A stretch of 64,000 nt of DNA. It comes from Paraliobacillus zengyii. GTDB lineage: Bacteria; Bacillota; Bacilli; Bacillales; Amphibacillaceae. The translations under genes and the position numbers were made by a program. This document shows positions 37,979 to 46,676 of the stretch, one piece after another; within the stretch, counting starts at the first letter, position 1, and each line of letters begins with the position of its first letter. The DNA lies in contig NZ_CP029797.1 in assembly GCF_003268595.1 (NCBI RefSeq), forward strand, positions 1,509,501 through 1,573,500. Reading direction: 5' to 3'. The notes below the pieces were generated by a model. The model was not told the DNA's origin, searched no databases, and was given only the letters and a program-made list of their open reading frames with translations.

Positions 37979-38200
37979 ATGATCACCTTTATTCGCGTAT
38001 TATAAAATTTGTTAAGTAACTCTGTGGGTTTAGTTTGTATAAAAATAATTTAGTTATACGATAAAAAAATATATTGATATGTAAATAGCTGAAATAAGTG
38101 ATATAATAAATAATTCAGAATAATTTCCATGATTTTGAAACCTTTTATTGTTGAATTTCGTCATAATATATATAGAAAAATTTTGAGAGGAGGGAGTTTG

Positions 38201-38650
38201 ATGATAAAGCGTCTAGTTATTATGGCTATAATTTTATTGGCTTTTGGGTCTACGACGGTTATTTGGCTGGATAGTACAAAGACAACGACATTAGCAGAAA
38301 CAGTCTCAATTGATCAAAAAGAAAATGACTTTATTTTACATATGCGAATAGAGAATAGTGATGAAGGATTTCGGATTTTACATTCATTAGAATATGTTGG
38401 CGCAGAGCAAGTTACGATTGAACATCGAACTCCGCTAACATCTATTTCGATTAATACGGATACGAGTGATTTTACAGGAAGTCCTGTTAGCAAAATATTA
38501 GAACCAGGGGATATATATCGACCACATAAGAGCGCTATTATAGAGGAATCGCTTGAGGAAGGAACACATAAGGTATATATGAATTGTCAATTTTATTACA
38601 AGGAAGAGCAAATAAATATTAAAATTGAAAAAGATATTGAATTCCAATAA
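38201..38650 (+). CDS. Membrane-anchored or secreted protein, unknown
   Basis: The 149-residue product has an N-terminal hydrophobic helix (KRLVIMAIILLAFGSTTVIW, about 3-22) and a beta-rich extracytoplasmic part (NDFILHMRIENSDEGFRILH; EQVTIEHRTPLTSISINTD; THKVYMNCQFYYKEEQINIK). GAGAGGAGGG is placed before ATG 38201; the longer in-frame version has no such site. No family is recognised. It is divergent from the spoVA operon and ends at a bidirectional hairpin. Confidence 0.65.
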   Translation: MIKRLVIMAIILLAFGSTTVIWLDSTKTTTLAETVSIDQKENDFILHMRIENSDEGFRILHSLEYVGAEQVTIEHRTPLTSISINTDTSDFTGSPVSKILEPGDIYRPHKSAIIEESLEEGTHKVYMNCQFYYKEEQINIKIEKDIEFQ

Positions 38651-38678
38651 AAAAAAGCCTGCTCAGGCTTTTTTTTAT
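38650..38678. terminator. Bidirectional terminator
   Basis: AAAAAAGCCTG-CT-CAGGCTTTTTTTT hairpin lies between convergent genes. Confidence 0.85.
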
Positions 38679-38686
38679 TGGAAAAA

Positions 38687-39433
38687 CTATCTTTTATTGA
38701 ATCCCTTTTCCTTAACATAGGTTGAAATTCTAGCTCGTTTTGGTGTAGAAAGTGCATGTTTCATTTGGTCTGTCCAGCTATCATTTCGTTGATTGGTGGT
38801 CCGATTCTGATAATAATCAGAAATTTTCTCATCAAATTTCTGTAAATAATTTGCTTCATCATTAGTTGAAATATATTGGTTTTCAAAATAAAATGCAGGT
38901 TTAGCTAACCTTGGTTTTTGATCTGGTTGTGCATCTGGATAACCAATTGCCATACCGAATAAAGGAACTACATGTTCAGGAAGTTGAAATAACGCGTCTA
39001 CCTTGTCAATATCATTACGAATACTTCCAATGTAACAAATACCTAATCCCATTGATTCTGCTGCAATTGCGGCATTTTGAGCCGCTAATGTTGCGTCAAT
39101 CGTTGCTACTAAGAAATGTTCGGTATTTTCTAAATTAACGCGCATATTTTCGTATTCTTCTGCTGATGTGTTTCTAATATGGCGATGAAAATCAGCACAG
39201 AATAGTAGAAAGTGACCATTTTTTTCGATGTAAGGCTGATTTGATATACTTGCTAACTGTGCCTTTTTATCCTGATCAGTCACGCCTATAATAGAATAAG
39301 CCATTAAATAACTCGATGTTGAGGCATAACTCGCAGCTTCTAAAATGATATCCAATTCTTCTTGTGTCAAGGTTTTATCTTTAAAACTTCTAATCGAACG
39401 GTGATTTAATAATGTCTCGAGTGTTTCATTCAC
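38687..39433 (-). CDS. nfrA: NADPH-dependent FMN reductase / nitroreductase (NfrA-like)
   Basis: The 248-residue nitroreductase-fold flavoprotein has the NfsA/NfrA pattern: LLNHRSIRSFKD (about 8-19), ASTSSYLMAYSIIGVTDQDK, NGHFLLFCADFHRH, AAQNAAIAAESMGLGICYIG (about 125-144) and a C-terminus ending YVKEKGFNKR, as in B. subtilis NfrA1. It reduces FMN or nitro compounds and quinones with NADPH. It starts at GTG and sits 18 bases after the lipoprotein gene, so it may be the last gene of the envelope cluster. Confidence 0.9.
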   Translation of the reverse strand: MNETLETLLNHRSIRSFKDKTLTQEELDIILEAASYASTSSYLMAYSIIGVTDQDKKAQLASISNQPYIEKNGHFLLFCADFHRHIRNTSAEEYENMRVNLENTEHFLVATIDATLAAQNAAIAAESMGLGICYIGSIRNDIDKVDALFQLPEHVVPLFGMAIGYPDAQPDQKPRLAKPAFYFENQYISTNDEANYLQKFDEKISDYYQNRTTNQRNDSWTDQMKHALSTPKRARISTYVKEKGFNKR

Positions 39434-39451
39434 TTTAGTCTACATCCTTTC

Positions 39452-40192
39452 TTATTCCACAATAATATTTAAAATAATCTGGTCTGTCGTTTTATCGGAT
39501 TCTATCCACGCATTGAGTTCTTCGATAGTTGGTTCTTCGACGGCTGGTATATCCGCTACAATAGTTTCATTATCTTGCCACGTGATGTTTTCTAAAGGCC
39601 ACTTAAAAGAAGAGAATAGAAGATCTCTATCATTTGTCATACCAAGTGGTGTAAAGGTCTCTACATCAATAATGATCAACTTACTTGTTTGCCAATCATT
39701 TTCAGCATTTTGACGATCGAATACAAATAACAGTTTGGATGCATCAGGTGATGGGATAATATCAGAAACAGTTGCTAAATCAGCTAATAGAAGAGAACTA
39801 CCTTGACCTGATTTATCTAATAGTAAATAAGAACCAATGTTATCATGCAGAGAAAATGAAAGTAAATACAAAGAGTCCTTGGTTGAAATGTCTATTTTTT
39901 TCAATTTCATATTCTCAAGAGCTTGTTGTCGATCTTGAATTTGAGCAAGATAATTATCTAGAATAGGTACTTGACTTAATTCAATCATGATTTGCTCATT
40001 TTCAATATTGAACTCAATCATTGTATGTTCTTCTGTTTCATTTTCATCTTCATCTTGTTCAACTAATGTTGGACTTTCTTCTTCATTCCCATCCATATCT
40101 TTTTGTACAATAGCGGGTGAGCTATCGGAACAACCAGCAAGAAAAATAAAAATTAGTAGTATCCAACCAATGTAATGTTTAATCAACTTCAT
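39452..40192 (-). CDS. Lipoprotein, unknown
   Basis: The 246-residue protein has a lipobox (WILLIFIFLAGC, Cys near 21), an acidic linker (about 32-57), and a domain with weak beta-propeller-like features (SLYLLSFSLHDNIGSYLLLD; IIPSPDASKLLFVFDRQN; LIIIDVETFTPLGM). No family is recognised. GGAG lies close to the ATG. It follows the HtrA-like gene by about 30 bases and is probably co-transcribed. Confidence 0.75.
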   Translation of the reverse strand: MKLIKHYIGWILLIFIFLAGCSDSSPAIVQKDMDGNEEESPTLVEQDEDENETEEHTMIEFNIENEQIMIELSQVPILDNYLAQIQDRQQALENMKLKKIDISTKDSLYLLSFSLHDNIGSYLLLDKSGQGSSLLLADLATVSDIIPSPDASKLLFVFDRQNAENDWQTSKLIIIDVETFTPLGMTNDRDLLFSSFKWPLENITWQDNETIVADIPAVEEPTIEELNAWIESDKTTDQIILNIIVE

Positions 40193-40222
40193 CGCGCTCC
40201 TTCAAACGACATTCTTTTGTAC

Positions 40223-41359
40223 CTAATCAGATACTTCTTCTTTATTTAGTTCAATTATCTTTAATTGATCATTTTCATATCCCACAGTAAATGTATACGT
40301 CCTTGTTTCTGGTTCGTTTTCAGAATCAACGTGAACCACTTCAACATCTGTAATGATTTCAACTTGGTTATCATCCTCAAGATAGGTTGTTTTGCTTTCA
40401 CTTACTTCTAATGAAATGTGGTAAATATAAGACTTTCTGAAGTCGGTATAGCCTGTTTCGGTTTGCAGGCTACTACCTAATAATGTGTAGGCGTTTATAT
40501 AATCATGAATTTTAATGCTTTCAAAAAAATAGCTAATTAGATAATCTGCATCTTCTTGCATTTGTGTCGGATCACTATTGATATTATAAGAAGCTACTGG
40601 ATAAATTAATTCTTCATCACTGACAGAACGAGACCACTCTGTAACATCCTCAATAACATTTCCTATAGGTATACTAAATGCAATTTCACTTTCATCGATA
40701 CCAGCAGAGTTTATCCCAACTACTTCACCAGTTGATCGATTAATTAATGGTCCACCACTATTTCCATGAGTAATATTGGCTGAAATTTGATAAACATTAT
40801 CATAGGAAAACGTATCAATTTCAAAGGAGCGATCTATACCAGAGATAATCCCAATTGAAACAGAGTTTTGAAAACCTAACGGGCTTCCTACAGCAATAAT
40901 TTCATCTCCAATACCTAATTTTTCTGAAGATGCGATATCAACAGGTGTCTGATTAATTAATTGAGGCACTCTAATAACAGCAATATCTTTTTTATCTCCC
41001 ATCTTAACAATAGCTGCTTTATAAGTTTCAGCATTTGACATGGTTACTGTAATAGATTCGGCATCCTCAATAACATGTGCATTCGTAATAATGTCTCCGT
41101 TTGAATTATATAAAAAACCAGAGCCTGTTTTTTCACTTGATGCTGTTTCAACACTAATTTGAACGACGTTTTTTTGTGCTTCATGAATAATGGATTGTAA
41201 ATCTTTTTGATCGGTCGTGTTAGTTAAACTTGCAACGTTACTATCCTGTTCAACAGTTTTTGATGACCAATTAGTATAAAGGTTGAAACAGATAATAGCA
41301 CTTGAAATGACAATGATAACGCTAAGTATTATGGTAATGGAAAGTGTGTTTTTTTTCAT
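40223..41359 (-). CDS. HtrA/DegP-like trypsin-type serine protease, membrane-anchored
   Basis: The 378-residue protein has an N-terminal membrane anchor (about 7-29) and a trypsin-like domain with the catalytic His in ITNAHVIED, Asp in KKDIAVIRV and Ser in ITHGNSGGPLINR. The C-terminal 130 residues do not show a PDZ pattern and instead resemble an NTF2-like domain (DADYLISYFFESIKIHDYIN). ATG 41359 follows TGAGGGG by 7 bases. It lies 19 bases after the zinc-ribbon gene. Confidence 0.85.
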   Translation of the reverse strand: MKKNTLSITIILSVIIVISSAIICFNLYTNWSSKTVEQDSNVASLTNTTDQKDLQSIIHEAQKNVVQISVETASSEKTGSGFLYNSNGDIITNAHVIEDAESITVTMSNAETYKAAIVKMGDKKDIAVIRVPQLINQTPVDIASSEKLGIGDEIIAVGSPLGFQNSVSIGIISGIDRSFEIDTFSYDNVYQISANITHGNSGGPLINRSTGEVVGINSAGIDESEIAFSIPIGNVIEDVTEWSRSVSDEELIYPVASYNINSDPTQMQEDADYLISYFFESIKIHDYINAYTLLGSSLQTETGYTDFRKSYIYHISLEVSESKTTYLEDDNQVEIITDVEVVHVDSENEPETRTYTFTVGYENDQLKIIELNKEEVSD

Positions 41360-41378
41360 CTCGCTACCCCTCAAGTAA

Positions 41379-42527
41379 TTAATCAATGAACCACTTTATG
41401 GTTTCAATTTTTACATCAAATGCATTATCTTTATCCATTAAATCGTAATGTGTGTGATCAAATTTTCCGACTTCATCTGGATACAATGTTTCAGGATAAA
41501 CATAGATTTCATTTGTTTCCATTATATTATCTTCTTTATCTATAATGTTATATGTTATAGCAATACTGTTAATAGGTATTGTTGCAACACTCTTGATTTC
41601 ACCAAAGATAATAATGTTACCTTGATCATCTTCGCCTAATTCAGCATTCGTTAGTTCCACAGCATCATTATTGTTTAGATCACGTTCTGCTTCAACAGCA
41701 GTGAGTGCTTGTTCGATTCTTTTTTCTTGCGCAGTTTCAAATGCTGTCTTTTCTTTTTCGATTGTTGTTTTTAAGCTTGATAATTTTTCAGAATCAGGTG
41801 CGTACTGTAAGCCGCTTGCAACAATAGAACGAGCTTCGGTAAATTGATTCTCTTGTAAAAGCTGATTCGCTGTTGTAGAAGAGTAGGCGATAATTTGTTC
41901 TCTAATAGACGCGGCTATTTCAATTGCTTCAGGATCCTGTATGCCTTCTGCTTCCCATAAAGTAGTTTGTAACGTTTGAATACTTGGTTCATCCTCGAGT
42001 TTCTTTTTTACTTTTTCCAGTTGAATCTCTTTACGTGATGTATCTAATTGATCTGTTAGTTGAATGACTGCTTCCCCGCTATAACTACTTAATTCTTTCT
42101 TACCCTGATTTATCTCAATTAAAGCATCTTGGTAGCTGTTTTCTTCTTTATTTTCAATTGTATCTTTTAATGTTAAGGCAAGCTCAGTAAATTTCTGTAG
42201 TTCTTGTGCTGCAGGAAAGTTGCTATTATGATCAAGTGCTGTTTCTATTTCAACAAGTGCTTCTTGATAATCTTCGTCTAACAAATAGTTTTCTGCTTTT
42301 TCATATGCTGCGTTTGCTTGTTTTGTTTGAGATTGCAAATAAAAATAGTAGCTTGTACAACCTATAGTACTTAGTAAAGCTACAATTATAGGAATATAAA
42401 TGAAACGAAAGTACCTTTTGGACGGTATTTCTCTGGAATCAATGTCTGCTGGTAGTTTTTCACCACATTGAATACAAAATAACTCATCCGTTTTTGTTAT
42501 ACTGCCACAATATGGACAATAAGCCAT
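41379..42527 (-). CDS. Zinc-ribbon membrane protein with helical and FxLYD-like regions
   Basis: The 382-residue protein begins with a double-CxxC zinc ribbon (YCPYCG and FCIQCG, about 3-21), then a membrane span (about 42-65). A long helical region with TPR-like repeats (ANAAYEKAENYLLDEDYQEA; EIETALDHNSNFPAAQEL) follows, and the C-terminal beta domain is (IIIFGEIKSVATIPINSIAI ... KFDHTHYDL). The C-terminal domain has the look of FxLYD/DUF-type extracellular modules. The role is unknown; the architecture suggests an envelope sensor. It sits between the signal peptidase and HtrA-like genes. Confidence 0.78.
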   Translation of the reverse strand: MAYCPYCGSITKTDELFCIQCGEKLPADIDSREIPSKRYFRFIYIPIIVALLSTIGCTSYYFYLQSQTKQANAAYEKAENYLLDEDYQEALVEIETALDHNSNFPAAQELQKFTELALTLKDTIENKEENSYQDALIEINQGKKELSSYSGEAVIQLTDQLDTSRKEIQLEKVKKKLEDEPSIQTLQTTLWEAEGIQDPEAIEIAASIREQIIAYSSTTANQLLQENQFTEARSIVASGLQYAPDSEKLSSLKTTIEKEKTAFETAQEKRIEQALTAVEAERDLNNNDAVELTNAELGEDDQGNIIIFGEIKSVATIPINSIAITYNIIDKEDNIMETNEIYVYPETLYPDEVGKFDHTHYDLMDKDNAFDVKIETIKWFID

Positions 42528-42566
42528 GTATTAACACCTACCTCTAGTGGTTATATTACTTTTCTA

Positions 42567-43088
42567 TCATTCTACCATTTTCCATTCAAAATTGGGATTG
42601 ATAACAATAGTTGAGTGTCCAATAATTTCATTTCTTTTAACAAAGCCTAATCCATTACGACTATCTTTACTTAATTGGCGATTATCCCCCATAACAAAAT
42701 AACTTTCATCTGGAATAGTAACAGGACCAAAATCTTCAGTTGTAAAGCTTTTTGCATCTGTTAAAAAAGTTTGTTGATAAAGTACATCATTAATATATAA
42801 CTTTTCGTCTCGTATTTCGATGGTTTCATTTGGTAGACCAATGATTCGCTTGATATAATCTTGCAAGGGATAATCAATTATAACAACATCACCGCGCTCA
42901 GGTTCAGTAAATAAATAAGCTGCTTTGTTATATATAATCTGTTCGCCATTTTCCAAAGTCGGATGCATGCTATCTCCTTCAATGATAGAAGTAGAAAAAA
43001 TAAAGGAACTTAAAAAAATGGCAAGAATAACAGTTATGAAAATAAATTTTATAAAGTTTTTCCAATTTATTTTAGCGCTATAGTGCAT
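42567..43088 (-). CDS. Type I signal peptidase
   Basis: The 173-residue protein has one N-terminal membrane span (about 13-31), the catalytic serine in EGDSMHPTL (about 40), the general-base lysine in YIKRIIGLP (about 79) and the box E motif MGDNR..SKDSRNGLG. It cleaves signal peptides of secreted proteins outside the membrane. Bacillaceae carry several such enzymes. It heads a minus-strand cluster of envelope genes. Confidence 0.93.
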   Translation of the reverse strand: MHYSAKINWKNFIKFIFITVILAIFLSSFIFSTSIIEGDSMHPTLENGEQIIYNKAAYLFTEPERGDVVIIDYPLQDYIKRIIGLPNETIEIRDEKLYINDVLYQQTFLTDAKSFTTEDFGPVTIPDESYFVMGDNRQLSKDSRNGLGFVKRNEIIGHSTIVINPNFEWKMVE

Positions 43089-43319
43089 GAGGGACGTCCT
43101 TTCTCTAAGAAGTAATAAAACCTTTTGAATTATCCCTAATTCATAAAACTATGAATAATAGCAATAATAGTGTACCATAATTAGTAATAGAATGTACGTT
43201 TGGTTAACTTGTACATTTTATTTTGCTAAAAGAGATTTTAAATGGCGCCATTAATGTTAATCTAATTCTAATATGTTAAACTATTCAAAGACATAGTTGG
43301 GTATGGGGGGTAGCTTCGC

Positions 43320-43490
43320 ATGGATAAGGATCAGTCATATTATTTACTCACTCAGATAGAAATGCTTCGTAAAAGAATGATCGAGATTGCCATACTAGAG
43401 GGCTTTACTAGTGAGGAATCACTTCTGTTAAGTCGTGAACTAGACAGGCTATTGAACCAATATGAAGAATCAAAAGAGAAAGTTATTTAA
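43320..43490 (+). CDS. Spo0E-like aspartyl-phosphate phosphatase (56 aa)
   Basis: It reads MDKDQSYYLLTQIEMLRKRM then IEIAILEGFTSEESLLLSRE and LDRLLNQYEESKEKVI. The pattern IExLRxxM......G......LxLSxELDxLLNxY is that of Spo0E/YisI/YnzD phosphatases, which dephosphorylate Spo0A-P (or related regulators) and hold back sporulation. The usual S-Q-E-L-D is S-R-E-L-D here. GGGGGG lies 8 bases before the ATG. It is followed by a terminator. Confidence 0.85.
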   Translation: MDKDQSYYLLTQIEMLRKRMIEIAILEGFTSEESLLLSRELDRLLNQYEESKEKVI

Positions 43491-43545
43491 AAGAAGGCAA
43501 AGCAGAAGAAGTTGTTCATTTCTTCCTGCTTTGCCTTCTTTCTTT
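43491..43545. terminator. Bidirectional terminator between spo0E-like gene and patA
   Basis: AAGAAGGCAAAGCAG.AGAA pairs with TTCT.CTGCTTTGCCTTCTT, followed by T-rich sequence, between convergent genes. Confidence 0.85.
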
Positions 43546-43554
43546 GTTGAACAA

Positions 43555-44715
43555 TTATGAACGGTTGTTTCGGGATAAGAACGTTTCAAAACGGTCTAAT
43601 CCTTTTTCGAGTGTTTCCATACTATAAGCGTAGGAAAGACGTAAATACCCCTCACCATATTGGCTAAATGCATCACCTGGAACAAGCGCTAAACCAACTT
43701 CATCAACCATTTTTAAAGCGAAATCAAATGATGTCATTTTTGTATTGATTCTTGGAAAGAAATAAAATGCGCCGTCAGGTTTTATCACGTCAATTCCCAT
43801 AGATAAAAACCTTTCATAGACATAGTTTCTTCTATTCAAATATGCCTCTTTCATTTTTTTTGGATCTTGTTGGCCATTTTTAAATGCTTCTAATGCTGCA
43901 TGTTGGCTAATAGAAGTAGCGCAAGAAACATTATATTGATGAACCTTAAGGATGTGCTTTGCAATCCATTCTGGTGCAAGTAAATAACCAATACGCCAAC
44001 CTGTCATGGCATGTGACTTTGATAAGCCGTTAATAACAATTGTTTTATTCTTAACTTGGTTCAGTCGCGCAATCGAAAAGTGTGCTTCTTCATATGTTAG
44101 TGAACTATATATTTCATCCGCAATGACAAAGATATCTTTTTTTTCTAAGACATTAGCAATAGCCGTTAACTCCTCTTGCGTCAATGTCACGCCTGTTGGA
44201 TTAGAAGGGTAGGGAAGAATCACACATTTAGTCTTGTCTGTTATGTGCGCTGCTAAATTTGCAGCAGTTAATTTAAAATTATCCTCACGTGTGTCCATAT
44301 GTACAACTTTAGCACCTGCTAATCGAATAAGTGGTTCATAACCTGGATAAACGGGAGCAGGTAATAAGACCTCGTCGCCTGGTTGAAGAATCGTTCGTAA
44401 TGTAATATCAATTGCTTGAGATGCTCCCACAGTAACGATAATTTCAGTCATTGGATTATATAATAACTGATCATGCTGTTTAACATGATTTGCAATTGCT
44501 TGTCTGAGAGGGAGGATACCAGCATTATGTGTATAGGTCGTTTGATTATCATTAATTGCTTCAATTGCTGCTGTTTTAATGTGCTCAGGTGTTGTGAAAT
44601 CGGGTTGACCAATTGTTAAAGAAAGGATATCTTCTTTATCACCGACCATATTAAAGAATTTTCGAATACCTGAAATCTCAATATCTAAGACATTTTTGTT
44701 TAATAAATGATCCAC
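43555..44715 (-). CDS. patA: PLP aminotransferase, probable N-acetyl-diaminopimelate aminotransferase
   Basis: The 386-residue class I aminotransferase has TIGQPDFTTPEHI near the N-terminus, YPSNPTGVTL, VIADEIYSSLTYE and the PLP lysine in NGLSKSHAMTGWRIGYL (about 230). It matches B. subtilis PatA, which transaminates N-acetyl-2-amino-6-oxopimelate in the acetylase route to DAP and lysine. GTG 44715 follows AAGGAGG by 7 bases; the longer in-frame start would overlap the divergent promoter. The dapH and dapL-type genes lie 3 kb away. Confidence 0.88.
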   Translation of the reverse strand: MDHLLNKNVLDIEISGIRKFFNMVGDKEDILSLTIGQPDFTTPEHIKTAAIEAINDNQTTYTHNAGILPLRQAIANHVKQHDQLLYNPMTEIIVTVGASQAIDITLRTILQPGDEVLLPAPVYPGYEPLIRLAGAKVVHMDTREDNFKLTAANLAAHITDKTKCVILPYPSNPTGVTLTQEELTAIANVLEKKDIFVIADEIYSSLTYEEAHFSIARLNQVKNKTIVINGLSKSHAMTGWRIGYLLAPEWIAKHILKVHQYNVSCATSISQHAALEAFKNGQQDPKKMKEAYLNRRNYVYERFLSMGIDVIKPDGAFYFFPRINTKMTSFDFALKMVDEVGLALVPGDAFSQYGEGYLRLSYAYSMETLEKGLDRFETFLSRNNRS

Positions 44716-44761
44716 GGTTGTTCCTCCTTGAAAATTGTCGCATAATTTAGACTTATTTGAA

Positions 44762-44789
44762 TTGAAAAATATTTTCAATCAGTTATAAT
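44762..44789 (+). promoter_or_regulatory. Promoter with Fur-like box for the FbpB-like gene
   Basis: A -35 TTGAAA (44762-44767) and -10 TATAAT (44784-44789) are 16 bases apart. Overlapping the -35 is TGAAAAATATTTTCA (44763-44777), which matches the Fur 7-1-7 palindrome TGATAATNATTATCA at all but three positions. Confidence 0.6.
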
Positions 44790-44850
44790 GATATGTAAGC
44801 GGTTCATTAATTTAAAAACAAACAAAATATCAATATAAGGAGTGATGATC

Positions 44851-45003
44851 TTGCGTACAAGAAAAGTTAACTTTGAAGAGCTTGTTAATCAGAATAAGCA
44901 AGACCTATTAAATGACAAAATAGCCATGAAAAAGCTTGAAGAAAGTTTAGATAATAAACAAGCAAGTCCTTCACCAAAACCAAAAAGACAGTATGCAAAT
45001 TGA
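44851..45003 (+). CDS. FbpB-family small basic protein (50 aa)
   Basis: It reads MRTRKVNFEELVNQNKQDLL then NDKIAMKKLEESLDNKQASP and ends SPKPKRQYAN. The pattern R-K-V-x-F-E-E-L-V-x-x-N-K-x-x-L-L...M.K.EE is that of FbpB, a basic peptide which in B. subtilis works with the small RNA FsrA in the iron-sparing response. It starts at TTG with AAGGAGTGA upstream. A Fur-like box in its promoter supports an iron link. It is divergent from patA. Confidence 0.78.
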   Translation: MRTRKVNFEELVNQNKQDLLNDKIAMKKLEESLDNKQASPSPKPKRQYAN

Positions 45004-45104
45004 TCATACCATAATTCATGTAAAGTAAACAAAACATCTAGCAATTTTCATGCTTTTATTCTATCTATGTTGGATTCTATGTTTATTTCAAAAAAACTAA
45101 CTTT

Positions 45105-45146
45105 AGCAAATAGCTTTTGCAGTCTAGCAAAGGCTATTTGCTTTTC
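45105..45146 (+). terminator. Terminator downstream of fbpB-like gene
   Basis: AGCAAATAGC.TTTGC pairs with GCAAA.GCTATTTGCT (16 bp, one mismatch) around a 6-base loop, then TTTT. Confidence 0.8.
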
Positions 45147-45262
45147 CTAATATTAGAATTGGAATCAAATGATTTAACTAAATTACCAGTTTATTGTATA
45201 ATGATGTGATATACAATATATCGAAACTTTGTAACTAGTCAATAGAAAAGGAGATGCATGCA

Positions 45263-46114
45263 TTGGGTCAAACAGGTTTAATATTAGAAGGTGGCGGAAT
45301 GAGGGGAGCATATACCGCTGGTGTGCTTGCTTTTTTTCATGATGCGGAATTGCAGTTTCCATATGTAGTTGGTACATCAGCTGGCGCTTGTGTAGCAACC
45401 TCCTATCTTTCTAATCAGAGAGATCGAAATTATGAAGTATTTGTTAAATATGCCAGCCATCCTGAATATATTTCATACAAACGCTTACTAACCAAAAGAC
45501 AACTATTTGGAATGGACTTTATCTTTGACACTGTCCCTAATCAATTAGTTCCATATGATTATGAGGCTTTTAATAAGCAAACGACGAAGCTTGTCATAGG
45601 AGCAACAGATATTTATTCTGGCAAACCAGTTTATTATGATAGTTTTGAGAATAAGAAGGAGTTATTAAAAATTGTACGAGCATCAAGTTCACTTCCTTTC
45701 ATTGCTTCTAGTATTTCGCATAACGGGCTAGAATTAATGGATGGTGGTATAAGTGACCCAATACCAATTATGCAATCTATTGAAGCTGGAAATCAGAAAC
45801 ATGTAGTCGTACTAACAAGGAATGAAGGTTATGTTAAAAAGGAAATGAAATTCAAACGCTTAGTTCAAAGAAAATATAAAGCGTATCCCGGATTAGTAAC
45901 TGCATTGTTAAAACGTCATGAGAAATATAACCAAACAATAGATTTGTTACACGAATTGGAGAAAAAGCAAGAGATTTTTATTATTCGACCTAAATTACCG
46001 TTAGTAGTTAGTAGAATTGAAAGGAACATGCAAAAGTTAGATGCTCTATACAATCAAGGATATGAGGAAGCGAAACAATTAGGAGGAAAACTACAAATTT
46101 TTTTGAACCAATAA
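45263..46114 (+). CDS. Patatin-like phospholipase
   Basis: The 283-residue protein has the patatin oxyanion loop LILEGGGMRGAYTAGVL (about 6-22), the nucleophile GTSAG (Ser near 41) and the partner Asp in MDGGISDPIP (about 159), giving the Ser-Asp dyad. It belongs to the RssA/YjjU-like bacterial group that hydrolyses acyl esters; the natural substrate is unknown. Two starts are possible: ATG 45254 abuts AAAGGAG, while in-frame TTG 45263 is spaced 9 bases from it and is preferred. Confidence 0.85.
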   Translation: MGQTGLILEGGGMRGAYTAGVLAFFHDAELQFPYVVGTSAGACVATSYLSNQRDRNYEVFVKYASHPEYISYKRLLTKRQLFGMDFIFDTVPNQLVPYDYEAFNKQTTKLVIGATDIYSGKPVYYDSFENKKELLKIVRASSSLPFIASSISHNGLELMDGGISDPIPIMQSIEAGNQKHVVVLTRNEGYVKKEMKFKRLVQRKYKAYPGLVTALLKRHEKYNQTIDLLHELEKKQEIFIIRPKLPLVVSRIERNMQKLDALYNQGYEEAKQLGGKLQIFLNQ

Positions 46115-46204
46115 CAAAAATTCTTCTTACATAAGTATAAATGAATGTTGAGTAGGAAAAACTAGTTTGTAATAGTCATAGTAGAAGTTATACGGAGGCT
46201 CTTA

Positions 46205-46657
46205 TTGAAATGGGCTTCTTTATTAACAACTTTCTTTACTAGAAAGGGGAATATGCTAGTGCAAACAATGTTTCTTATCGTTTATAGTATTGGGTTTAGT
46301 TGGTTCAAAAAAAGCCAATTGACATCTTTTGGGTTACAAGAACAACAAGTGGATTTTTTAATAGGTTTAGTTTGTATCGTAGTATTGTATCTAATTTTGC
46401 ATCCTTCATTAAAACTATTAATGGAATTAAAGTGGAAGTTCTTGTTAACGTATATTGTAACGATTCTTCTCTTTATCAATGTTATGCTGTTTTCGTATCT
46501 ATATCTTGGAATAAGGCAGGGGAGTATGGCGTTTAATTTTTCTATGTTACATTATATATTATTTGACATCATTGCTTTAGGGGTTATCTTAGGCATTACG
46601 GTGTTAACAAATAGAGCAGTTTTTTATTTTAAGCAGCACAAGTCAAATTCTAATTAA
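46205..46657 (+). CDS. Four-span membrane protein, unknown
   Basis: The 150-residue product has hydrophobic helices near 18-33, 49-66, 79-101 and 113-136 and short basic ends. CGGAGGC lies upstream of TTG 46205; ATG 46253 is an alternative that would shorten it by 16 residues. No family is recognised. It converges with ykyB. Confidence 0.55.
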   Translation: MKWASLLTTFFTRKGNMLVQTMFLIVYSIGFSWFKKSQLTSFGLQEQQVDFLIGLVCIVVLYLILHPSLKLLMELKWKFLLTYIVTILLFINVMLFSYLYLGIRQGSMAFNFSMLHYILFDIIALGVILGITVLTNRAVFYFKQHKSNSN

Positions 46658-46676
46658 CATATGCCGCTTATGTATG

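Noticed and set aside
44716..44778. Longer PatA start (21 extra residues)
   Set aside because: The extension covers the promoter and Fur-like box of the divergent gene and has no ribosome-binding site; GTG 44715 does.
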